A stretch of DNA of 30,308 nucleotides, taken from JAWOGN01 sp046496815 (GTDB taxonomy: Bacteria; Desulfobacterota; DSM-4660; Desulfatiglandales; Desulfatiglandaceae). Below the pieces are notes generated by a model that was not told where the DNA came from, made no database searches, and saw only the letters and a list, made by a program, of their open reading frames with translations. The stretch covers positions 1 to 30,308 of the forward strand of contig JAWOGN010000027.1 in NCBI GenBank assembly GCA_046496815.1, read 5' to 3'. Numbering within the stretch: the first letter of the stretch is position 1; each line of letters starts with the position of its first letter. The position numbers were made by a program, and so were the translations under genes. Positions 17,059 to 23,621 of the stretch are shown here, piece by piece.

Positions 17059-17135
17059 TGGGGTGAGTGACGGGATTTGAACCCGCGACAACTGGGGCCA
17101 CAACCCAGTGCTCTGCCAACTGAGCTACACCCACC
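17059..17135 (-). tRNA. tRNA-His (anticodon GTG)
   Basis: The 77-nt minus-strand sequence folds as a cloverleaf: an eight-base acceptor start GGTGGGTG including the extra G at -1 typical of tRNA-His and pairing with C73, D-arm GCTCAGTTGGCAGAGC, anticodon stem-loop CTGGG-TTGTGGC-CCCAG with anticodon GTG, and T-arm CGGGTTCAAATCCCG. The 3' CCA is encoded. The acceptor has one G-T pair (position 4-69). Confidence 0.97.
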
Positions 17136-17147
17136 ACAACAAAATTA

Positions 17148-17177
17148 TTGATATCACATCGCCGTCGCATATTGCAA
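17148..17177 (-). promoter_or_regulatory. Candidate promoter of tRNA-His
   Basis: On the minus strand TTGCAA (17177-17172), 18 bases, then TATCAA (17153-17148), placing transcription start close to the tRNA 5' end. Confidence 0.4.
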
Positions 17178-17253
17178 GCTGATTTTCTGAAAACAATCCG
17201 GCCCACGGTCGACCGAAAGACCGGACGGCTGAAAACTCAACGTCCACAAGTAT

Positions 17254-17282
17254 TTGACGGCTTGAAGAATCTTCCCTATATT
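17254..17282 (+). promoter_or_regulatory. Sigma-70 promoter of selA
   Basis: TTGACG (17254-17259), 17 bases, then TATATT (17277-17282). The predicted start near 17289 gives a leader of about 90 bases. Confidence 0.7.
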
Positions 17283-17377
17283 GGGGTTGAATCCGATTTG
17301 CCAATGGCATGAATGCCTGTGTCACACACCCGCGACGCAAAGCCAATCATCTTAACGCAAAGGGAGAATTCGACGCA

Positions 17378-18796
17378 ATGAGCAACCTTAAACAGACACT
17401 TTTCAAGGAAATTCCTTCGGTGGATCGACTGCTAATGAGCCCCAAGCTGAAAGAACTATCAAGGGACTATCCCCGTCCGCTTATTCTAAAGGCAATCAAC
17501 CAGATCCTCGATCAACTCCGAAATTCTATTCATCAGGGCAAAATCACGCATACGTCGGAACTAAATTTAGAATGGATTCAAGAAAAAGCCATTGAAAAGC
17601 TGATCCGCATATCACGATCCAGCTTGCGGCCGGTGATCAACGCTGCCGGGATCGTCGTCAACACAAATCTGGGAAGATCGATTCTGGCAGAAAGGGTTTT
17701 GAAGAAATTTAGACCGCTGGCCGGCGGATACAGCAACCTCGAATATGATTTGCGTCAGGGTAAACGGGGAAGCAGATATACGCATGTGGAAGACATCCTA
17801 CTGGAGCTGACGTCGGCAGAGGCCGCGATGGTTGTCAACAACAACGCAGCCGCCGTCCTTATATCATTGGACACACTTGCCAGGGGGCGTGAAGTGGTGG
17901 TGTCCCGGGGGCAGCTGGTGGAAATCGGCGGTTCTTTTCGTATCCCAGCCGTAATGCGAAAAAGCGGGGCGAAAATGGTGGAAGTGGGAACCACCAATAA
18001 AACCCATTTATGGGACTACGAAGAAGTCATCGGTCCGGAAACCGCACTTCTATTGAAAGTCCATACGAGCAATTATCAGGTTGTCGGATTTACGGAAGAA
18101 GTCCCCCTGTTTGAGATTGTTAGGCTGGGCCGGCGACACGGAATTCCTGTCATGGAGGATTTGGGCAGCGGCTGTTTTGTGGACTTCTCGCAGTACGGCG
18201 TGTCCAAAGAACCTCCTGTAAAAGAAGCCCTCGCCCAGGGGGTCGACCTGGTCACCTTCAGCGGAGACAAATTGCTGGGAGGACCCCAGGCGGGTATTAT
18301 CCTTGGGAGAAAAGACATCGTTGAGGCAATTAAAAGAAATCCGCTCAACCGGGCCTTGAGAATCGACAAACTGACACTCATCGCCCTCGAAGAAACCTTG
18401 AAGATGTACAGGGATGAAAGGGCCGCCGCAAGGCAAATCCCTACACTCAGAATGATATTTCAGCCTTACAAGTCACTGGTGAACAAAGCGAACCGCCTGA
18501 TCCGGTTGATCGGAAAAATAAAAGCCACGAATTTCTCTCTTGAATTGGTGGATGGAAATTCGAGACCCGGCGGCGGGGCGCTTCCACTTTCGGAATTGCC
18601 AAGTCGTCTGGTGAGCATCGCCCCGGGGAAGCTGACCTCCCGATTCATCGAAACCTGGCTGAGATCCTATGACCCGCCCATCATTGGGAGGCTCGAAAAG
18701 CAGCATGTGCTTCTGGATTTAAGGACCATACAGGAGAAAGAGCTGAAAACGGTGGCGCAGGCTTTAAAAGAGCTGGCGCATTTGGACCCAAAATAG
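17378..18796 (+). CDS. selA: L-seryl-tRNA(Sec) selenium transferase
   Basis: The 472-residue protein matches SelA: an N-terminal helical domain (IPSVDRLLMSPKLKEL), VINAAGIVVNTNLGRSIL, the SNLEYDLRQGKRGSR region, and the pyridoxal-phosphate motif FSGDKLLGGPQAG with the Schiff-base lysine at about 298. It converts seryl-tRNA(Sec) to selenocysteinyl-tRNA(Sec) with selenophosphate. The start at 17378 (MSNLKQTLF) follows a GGGAG at about 11 bases; a longer frame begins upstream near the promoter's -10 region and is rejected. No selB, selC or selD is in the window and no selenocysteine gene was recognised here. Its presence implies the organism makes selenoproteins, common in sulfate reducers. Confidence 0.95.
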   Translation: MSNLKQTLFKEIPSVDRLLMSPKLKELSRDYPRPLILKAINQILDQLRNSIHQGKITHTSELNLEWIQEKAIEKLIRISRSSLRPVINAAGIVVNTNLGRSILAERVLKKFRPLAGGYSNLEYDLRQGKRGSRYTHVEDILLELTSAEAAMVVNNNAAAVLISLDTLARGREVVVSRGQLVEIGGSFRIPAVMRKSGAKMVEVGTTNKTHLWDYEEVIGPETALLLKVHTSNYQVVGFTEEVPLFEIVRLGRRHGIPVMEDLGSGCFVDFSQYGVSKEPPVKEALAQGVDLVTFSGDKLLGGPQAGIILGRKDIVEAIKRNPLNRALRIDKLTLIALEETLKMYRDERAAARQIPTLRMIFQPYKSLVNKANRLIRLIGKIKATNFSLELVDGNSRPGGGALPLSELPSRLVSIAPGKLTSRFIETWLRSYDPPIIGRLEKQHVLLDLRTIQEKELKTVAQALKELAHLDPK

Positions 18797-18841
18797 AAAG
18801 CGGGCGCCTCGTATTGCTGGAAACCCGCTTGCAATTTGATC

Positions 18842-18867
18842 CATCGGTCACCTTGGATTCACCGATG
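18842..18867. repeat. Inverted repeat between convergent selA and HU genes
   Basis: CATCGGT (18842-18848) and ACCGATG (18861-18867) form a perfect 7-bp stem with a 12-base loop. It sits in the 88-bp gap where the two genes converge. There is no good T run on either side, so it is a weak candidate for a shared terminator. Confidence 0.4.
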
Positions 18868-18884
18868 AGGGCCGCTGCATGAAA

Positions 18885-19154
18885 TCAGAGGCTATCCTTC
18901 AAACCCTTGCCCGCCCGAAAACGAATCCCCTTGCCCGCCGGGATCTGAATCGGTTCTCCAGTCTGCGGATTTCTGCCTTGTCTCGCTTTTCTCTCAGTTA
19001 CCAAAAATGATCCGAATCCGGCCAATGCCAGCTTTCCTTCCTTCCTGAGGGTATCTTTGGTAATGTCCATGAATGAATTCAGCGCTCTTTCTGCATCGGC
19101 TTTGCTCAGATTACATCTTTCGGCCATCTCTTCGACAAATTCGGCTTTGGTCAT
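18885..19154 (-). CDS. HU-family DNA-binding protein
   Basis: The 89-residue protein is a standard HU/IHF-type protein: N-terminal helices (MTKAEFVEEMAERCNLSKADAERALNSF shortened here to TKAEFVEEM and KADAERALNSF), the strand region LALAGFGSFLVTERKAR, and the conserved GRNPQTGEPIQIPAG arm that inserts in the minor groove, followed by FRAGKGLKDSL. It bends and compacts DNA as a dimer. A GGGGG run lies 5 bases before the ATG at 19154. It is convergent with selA and stands alone. Confidence 0.95.
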   Translation of the reverse strand: MTKAEFVEEMAERCNLSKADAERALNSFMDITKDTLRKEGKLALAGFGSFLVTERKARQGRNPQTGEPIQIPAGKGIRFRAGKGLKDSL

Positions 19155-19323
19155 AATGTCCCCCTAGTTATAAGTGGTTAAGTCTACTTCCATTTCTTTC
19201 ACGAAAAAATCCGGACGCTTTCTCTTTTCGCTTTCGTACAGGATTTGAAGCTTTTCGCCCTGCCTCACAGGCAAAATTCGAAAGATTTCTGCCTAGGTAA
19301 CACAGGGGACAGGGTTTTTCAAT

Positions 19324-19347
19324 AAAAAACCGAAAAAACCCTTTCGG
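19324..19347 (-). terminator. Possible terminator or attenuator hairpin upstream of HU
   Basis: On the minus strand CCGAAA (19347-19342), a 6-base loop and TTTCGG (19335-19330) form a perfect stem followed by TTTTTT. A competing stem, GGGTTTTTTC with GAAAAACCC, uses the same loop bases. If the HU transcript starts upstream of it, this would be an attenuator; otherwise it may end antisense transcripts. Confidence 0.35.
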
Positions 19348-19417
19348 GGGAAGGGGCGAGCATCGCCGAAGATTCGGCACTTGACCCGAACGCCCTTCCG
19401 GAGAACCTCGGAGGTTG

Positions 19418-19446
19418 TTGACAATCGGCTGCAAAGGCTATATTTT
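19418..19446 (+). promoter_or_regulatory. Sigma-70 promoter of the gmhA gene cluster
   Basis: A perfect TTGACA (19418-19423), 17 bases, then TATTTT (19441-19446). It lies about 40 bases before the gmhA start. The inverted repeat AACCTC/GAGGTT ends 2 bases upstream of the -35 box and could be a regulator site. Confidence 0.6.
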
Positions 19447-19484
19447 TTTATTAAAAATTGTCATAATTTTATAAGAGTCGCGAA

Positions 19485-20072
19485 TTGGACCGAATTGTTG
19501 AAAAAATCCTTGCCGACAGTTTGAAAGTCAAAGAGGCCTTCATCCGAGAAAACACATCGAATCTGGTCAATTTGGCGGAAAGGATTGCCGACGCCTTTAC
19601 CAGTGACCACAAGCTGCTACTCTGCGGAAACGGCGGCAGCGCTTCGGACGCTCAACATATTGCGGCAGAATTTGTAAATCGCTACCTACTCGAACGCCCT
19701 CCACTTCCCGCATTGGCACTTACAACCGATAGTTCGATCATCACAAGCGTCGGCAATGATTATTCTTTTGATGACATTTTTTCAAAGCAGGTGAAAGCGC
19801 TGGGGATGGAAGGGGATGTGCTTTTAGCACTCAGTACAAGCGGAAATTCCAAGAATTTGCTCTCCGCTGTACGCAACGCTCACAGCCAAGGGATATACAC
19901 CGCGGGCTTTTTGGGAGGGGACGGCGGAGAGCTTTCAAAACTCGTGGATTTGGCCCTTGTCGCGAAAAGCCAAATCACCCCCAGAATTCAGGAAGCCCAC
20001 ATTTTGGCGGGACATATCGTGTGCCATCTGGTAGATTACATTCTTTTTGAGAGGCATTTGTCAAACGATTAA
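19485..20072 (+). CDS. gmhA: Phosphoheptose isomerase (SIS domain)
   Basis: The 195-residue protein matches GmhA throughout: LLLCGNGGSASDAQHIAAEFVNR, the LTTDSSIITSVGNDY stretch, DVLLALSTSGNSKNLL and the C-terminal QEAHILAGHIVCHLVDYILF helix. It isomerises sedoheptulose 7-phosphate to D-glycero-manno-heptose 7-phosphate for the inner core of lipopolysaccharide, in the cytoplasm. The start is a TTG at 19485; the frame is closed by a stop codon just upstream (19464) and there is no in-frame ATG in this interval, so TTG is the best choice although its ribosome site is weak. Other heptose genes are not in the window. Confidence 0.92.
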   Translation: MDRIVEKILADSLKVKEAFIRENTSNLVNLAERIADAFTSDHKLLLCGNGGSASDAQHIAAEFVNRYLLERPPLPALALTTDSSIITSVGNDYSFDDIFSKQVKALGMEGDVLLALSTSGNSKNLLSAVRNAHSQGIYTAGFLGGDGGELSKLVDLALVAKSQITPRIQEAHILAGHIVCHLVDYILFERHLSND

Positions 20073-20091
20073 GGCAAATTGGCGAATTTCG

Positions 20092-20119
20092 CCCCCATGG
20101 TGTGATGCAAAAATGGGGG
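20092..20119. repeat. Inverted repeat after gmhA
   Basis: CCCCCAT (20092-20098) and ATGGGGG (20113-20119) form a perfect 7-bp stem with a 14-base loop, 20 bases past the gmhA stop. No T run follows on the plus strand, so termination is unproven. Confidence 0.4.
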
Positions 20120-20157
20120 TCATACATTTATCAACAACATGCTGATGCATTCATCCT

Positions 20158-21135
20158 ATGGTTGGGACTGGAAAAAATCCACTTGTGGATAAAATAGAAC
20201 CACTATCCTTGGACCGCGTAAAGTCCTCTTCGCTGAAGGACAGGGCGAGTAAAGTCTGCATCAAGGATTTCGGAAACGCGTGGCGTCCGGGGGATTCTTT
20301 TAACCGCTGGGTGGAATCCCTACCCAAAGTGCTTGCTGCCGGTGATTTCCACGAGATCGTCGACAGGATCTTCAAAGCCGCAGCATCCGGAAAGACCATC
20401 CTTTTGGGAATGGGTGCGCATGTCATAAAAGTGGGGCTTAATCCTATCATTTTGGACCTTCTGAATCGGCGGCTCATCAATGGTGTGGCTATGAACGGGG
20501 CCGGCATTATACATGATGCAGAAGTCGCCATGATTGGGAAGACTTCAGAAGACGTTGCAGCAGACCTGGGGACAGGTCGGTTTGGAATGGCCGAGGAAAC
20601 CGGAAAATTTCTCAACGCAGCCATCTCAGAAGGGGCAAAGCGAGGTTTGGGGCTGGGCAGATCGGTCGGTGAAATGCTCGTTCGGGAAAATTTTCAATAC
20701 AACCGATACAGCCTTCTCGCAAGTGCATTCGAACTCGGAATTCCTGTTACGGTTCACGTCGGCATTGGAACAGATATCATTCATTTTCATCCAAACGTCG
20801 ACGGGGCCGCCATCGGGCAGACCTCTCATTTGGATTTCCGAATATTCGCACGTCTTGTTTCTACCCTCGAAAAAGGCTGCTTTATTAACCTCGGCTCCGC
20901 TGTGATCTTGCCGGAGGTCTTTCTGAAGGCCCTAACCCTTGTGAGGAACCTCGGCTACAAAGCCAGGGACTTTACCACGATTAACATGGATTTTATCCGG
21001 CACTATCGGCCCATGACCAATGTGGTCCAGCGTCCCACTCTGGATGGCGGAAAGGGGTTTAATATTGTGGGACACCACGAAATTATGTTCCCATTGCTCG
21101 CTGCCGCAGTGCTCGAACGCTTCAATGAAGCGTGA
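20158..21135 (+). CDS. Deoxyhypusine synthase-like protein of unknown function
   Basis: The order of motifs in this 325-residue protein resembles deoxyhypusine synthase: GKTILLGMGAHVIKVGLNPII with a helix after it, NGAGIIHDAEVAM, an internal LLASAFELGIPVTVHVGIGTD followed by HFHPN, GCFINLGSAVILPEVFLKA, and a C-terminal HHEIMFPLLAAAVLERF. In true deoxyhypusine synthase a Gly-Gly-Gly-Val-Val-Lys segment supplies the catalytic lysine; the matching place here (NLGSAVILPEVF) has no lysine, so hypusine formation is unlikely. It probably binds NAD or a related nucleotide (inference). The ATG at 20158 has no clear ribosome site; an in-frame GTG at residue 10 is an alternative. It lies between gmhA and the FmdB-like gene. 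Confidence 0.6.
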   Translation: MVGTGKNPLVDKIEPLSLDRVKSSSLKDRASKVCIKDFGNAWRPGDSFNRWVESLPKVLAAGDFHEIVDRIFKAAASGKTILLGMGAHVIKVGLNPIILDLLNRRLINGVAMNGAGIIHDAEVAMIGKTSEDVAADLGTGRFGMAEETGKFLNAAISEGAKRGLGLGRSVGEMLVRENFQYNRYSLLASAFELGIPVTVHVGIGTDIIHFHPNVDGAAIGQTSHLDFRIFARLVSTLEKGCFINLGSAVILPEVFLKALTLVRNLGYKARDFTTINMDFIRHYRPMTNVVQRPTLDGGKGFNIVGHHEIMFPLLAAAVLERFNEA

Positions 21136-21225
21136 CATTTCGGCCCCTTGAAAAAAGCATCGGCTGAAAACGGGCCGTATTTCAAAACTTCATAGGATTG
21201 CTGTTATGGGAGAAAGGTGAAAGAG

Positions 21226-21444
21226 ATGCCTATTTACGAATTCAGATGTTTAAACTGCAACAAAGAATTTGAAACGATCGTTTTTTGCAGCGATGACCAC
21301 GTCGTGTGCCCGCAATGTAAACAGGATAACATTGAACGCCTCATGTCGGCTTGCGGATACAAGAGCGGAGGAAATTTCACGCCCGCTTCCGGATCTTCCG
21401 GGTGCGCTTCCTGTTCAAGCACCAATTGCAGCAGTTGCCATTGA
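21226..21444 (+). CDS. FmdB-family zinc ribbon protein
   Basis: The 72-residue protein starts MPIYEFRCLNC and has CxxC pairs at CLNC and CPQC, the zinc ribbon of the FmdB/CxxC_CXXC_SSSS family. Its tail is rich in Ser, Gly and Cys (GCASCSSTNCSSCH), the usual end of this family. Proteins of this type are putative regulators; no biochemical role is firmly known. I prefer the ATG at 21226, where the family begins, to a GTG three codons upstream; AAAGGTG lies about 8 bases before it. It is in line with ispF and cysS. Confidence 0.88.
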   Translation: MPIYEFRCLNCNKEFETIVFCSDDHVVCPQCKQDNIERLMSACGYKSGGNFTPASGSSGCASCSSTNCSSCH

Positions 21445-21543
21445 AAATCAATCACTTGCATTTTTCAAAGACACGCCTCAGGTTCTTCGTTCCAGCGGTC
21501 CCCACAGGGACTCAACATTTAACCATTTGAGCATTTGATCAGA

Positions 21544-22047
21544 ATGGTCCGAATCGGTCTTGGATATGATGCACATCGCCTAGTTGAACAACGCCCATTG
21601 ATTCTGGGCGGCCTCGAGATCCCTTTTCCTTTGGGACTGGAAGGACATTCTGATGCCGATGTTCTGACGCACGCGGTGATTGACGCGGTAATAGGCGCGC
21701 TGGGGTTGGGAGATATCGGCCGACATTTTCCCGACTCGGATTCCGCCTACAAGGGAATTGCAAGCCTTTCCATGTTGAAAGAGGTGACGAAAAGGATGAA
21801 GCGCGAGAGATTCCGTATTAATAATGTGGATGCCACGATCGTCGCAGAAAAGCCCAAGCTCGAACCGCACTTGGAGCGGATGAAGGAAAAAATCGCAGAG
21901 TGCCTGGAGGCGCCCGTCAATGTCATCAATATCAAAGCCACGACCACGGAAGGCCTCGGGTTTTCAGGCCGGCAGGAAGGGATAGAAGCCTTTGCCGTCG
22001 TCACCGTCGTAAGTGCGCTCGATGAAACAGAGCCTGAGGGAGCATAG
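21544..22047 (+). CDS. ispF: 2-C-methyl-D-erythritol 2,4-cyclodiphosphate synthase
   Basis: The 167-residue protein begins MVRIGLGYDAHRL, with the metal ligands of the family (Asp9, His11), and continues with GHSDADVLTHAVIDAVIGALGLGDIG and later IKATTTEGLGFSGRQEGIEAFAVV, the two IspF signatures. It closes the cyclodiphosphate ring in the non-mevalonate isoprenoid pathway, as a trimer. The ATG at 21544 is chosen; TTG three codons upstream opens the same frame. The ribosome site is weak. The neighbour upstream in this pathway, ispD, which often precedes ispF or is fused to it, is not in the window. Confidence 0.95.
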   Translation: MVRIGLGYDAHRLVEQRPLILGGLEIPFPLGLEGHSDADVLTHAVIDAVIGALGLGDIGRHFPDSDSAYKGIASLSMLKEVTKRMKRERFRINNVDATIVAEKPKLEPHLERMKEKIAECLEAPVNVINIKATTTEGLGFSGRQEGIEAFAVVTVVSALDETEPEGA

Positions 22048-22160
22048 CTTTCTTCCCGAAACTGCGAAATCTCTTCCCGTCGAAAGAGAGACCACCGGAC
22101 TTTCGACTCACCTTGTCCGATATCATGGATATCACCGATAAAGCGGTAAGGAGTGAACAA

Positions 22161-23621
22161 TTGACGCTTAGATTTTACAATACGGCCACTCGGAATAAGG
22201 AAATATTTCAGCCTTTGGAAGAAGGGAGGGTCAAGATTTATGTGTGCGGCGTCACCGTCTATGACCGCTGCCACATTGGGCATGCCCGGTCTGCAATCGT
22301 CTTCGACCTCCTCGTGAGATACCTTCGTGCAAGGGGCTTTGACGTCACGTACGTGCGTAATTTTACGGACGTAGATGACAAAATTATTGAAAGAGCTCGA
22401 CAGCTTGGGAAGGAAACGCGTGTCATCGCCCAAGAGTATATCGACGCTTTTTACGAGGATATGGGTCGTCTTCGCGTGCTGAAGGCGGATGTGGAACCCC
22501 GGGCCACGGAGCATATCGACGGGATGATTGCGATGGTCAAGACCTTGCTGGACCGAGGCTATGCGTATGTTGAAGGCGATGAGGTGTTTTTCTCCGTCGA
22601 AAGCTATACCGACTACGGTGTGCTGTCCGGCCGAAAACTCGAAGATATGCAGGCAGGCAGCCGAATCGCCGTGGACCAAAAAAAAAGGCACCCCATGGAT
22701 TTTGTCTTATGGAAAGGCGCTAAATTGGGGGAGCCTCGATGGCAAAGCCCCTGGGGCTTTGGAAGGCCCGGCTGGCACCTGGAGTGCTCGGTAATGAGCA
22801 ATCACTACCTTGGCAACTCCTTTGACATCCATGGGGGTGGAAAAGACCTTCTCTTTCCGCATCACGAAAATGAGAGGGCCCAATCCATAGCGACCCATGG
22901 GGGGACTTTTGCCAGATATTGGATCCACAACGGATTCGTTACGGTGGAGTCGGAAAAAATGTCCAAGTCACTGGGAAATTTCCTGACAATCCGCGATGCC
23001 TTGAAATCTTATCCCCCTGAAGTGCTTCGTTTCTTCCTCCTCTCAAAGCATTACCGAAGCCCGCTTGACTTCACGAAAGACGCCGTCTCGGGATTTCAAA
23101 CGGGACTCGTCAGAATCTACAGGACGCTGCTGAAGTTGGAAGGCTTGCTTGGTCCCCCGGAACCGGAAGGCAAAAACACCCATACGCAATTTCTTGAGGG
23201 GAATCGGCATGACCCTTTCATAGACGAGTTTATTCACTTGATGGATGACGACATGAATACAGCGGGCGTCATGGGTCTATTGTTTGAAAAAATCAAAGAC
23301 ATAAACATCCGTATGGAACCCGGTCGGAAAGCCATCGAGGCGGGGACCCGCGCAAAGCTGGCGAACGATCGCCGCAATTTTTTGATGGCGGGTCGCGTTC
23401 TGGGCGTTTTGCAGGAACGTCCTTCTGAGTTCCTCAAGGAATTATCCGGTTCGTCGGAAAAAATTGATACAACCGAAATCGAAGCCTTGATGGCGGCGAG
23501 GGCGGAAGCAAGGAAGGCAAAGGATTGGGCGAAGGCTGATGGGATCCGAGACCGGTTAAAGACCATGGGCATCGTGTTGGAAGATGGTCCGCAGGGAACT
23601 TCTTGGAGGTTGGATGTTTGA
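22161..23621 (+). CDS. cysS: Cysteinyl-tRNA synthetase (TTG start)
   Basis: This 486-residue class I synthetase shows VKIYVCGVTVYDRCHIGHARS with the HIGH motif at 38-41 and the KMSKS motif at 266-270, plus the zinc ligands in the usual places (VCG, WHLECS, HHENERAQS). It charges tRNA-Cys. I placed the start at TTG 22161, giving MTLRFYNTATRNKE, because AAGGAG stands 7 bases upstream and the family normally begins close to LRFYNT. The earlier in-frame ATG at 22125 would add 12 unrelated residues and lacks a ribosome site. Its 3' end overlaps uvrB by 8 bases. Confidence 0.96.
   Translation: MTLRFYNTATRNKEIFQPLEEGRVKIYVCGVTVYDRCHIGHARSAIVFDLLVRYLRARGFDVTYVRNFTDVDDKIIERARQLGKETRVIAQEYIDAFYEDMGRLRVLKADVEPRATEHIDGMIAMVKTLLDRGYAYVEGDEVFFSVESYTDYGVLSGRKLEDMQAGSRIAVDQKKRHPMDFVLWKGAKLGEPRWQSPWGFGRPGWHLECSVMSNHYLGNSFDIHGGGKDLLFPHHENERAQSIATHGGTFARYWIHNGFVTVESEKMSKSLGNFLTIRDALKSYPPEVLRFFLLSKHYRSPLDFTKDAVSGFQTGLVRIYRTLLKLEGLLGPPEPEGKNTHTQFLEGNRHDPFIDEFIHLMDDDMNTAGVMGLLFEKIKDINIRMEPGRKAIEAGTRAKLANDRRNFLMAGRVLGVLQERPSEFLKELSGSSEKIDTTEIEALMAARAEARKAKDWAKADGIRDRLKTMGIVLEDGPQGTSWRLDV

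Larger units (their letters stand above)
19155..19484. other. 330-bp divergent region between HU and gmhA, rich in hairpins
   Basis: No credible gene. It contains the gmhA promoter on the plus strand and at least four short inverted repeats within 110 bases: CCGAAA/TTTCGG (19330-19347), GGGTTTTTC/GAAAAAACCC (19312-19341), GCCGAA/TTCGGC (19365-19378) and AACCTC/GAGGTT (19404-19416). I could not find a convincing HU promoter; it may lie in the same stretch. Confidence 0.5.

Noticed and set aside
16798..17103. A minus-strand frame of about 100 codons overlapping tRNA-His.
   Set aside because: Its N terminus is a translation of the tRNA, a common artefact, and the rest resembles no family I know.
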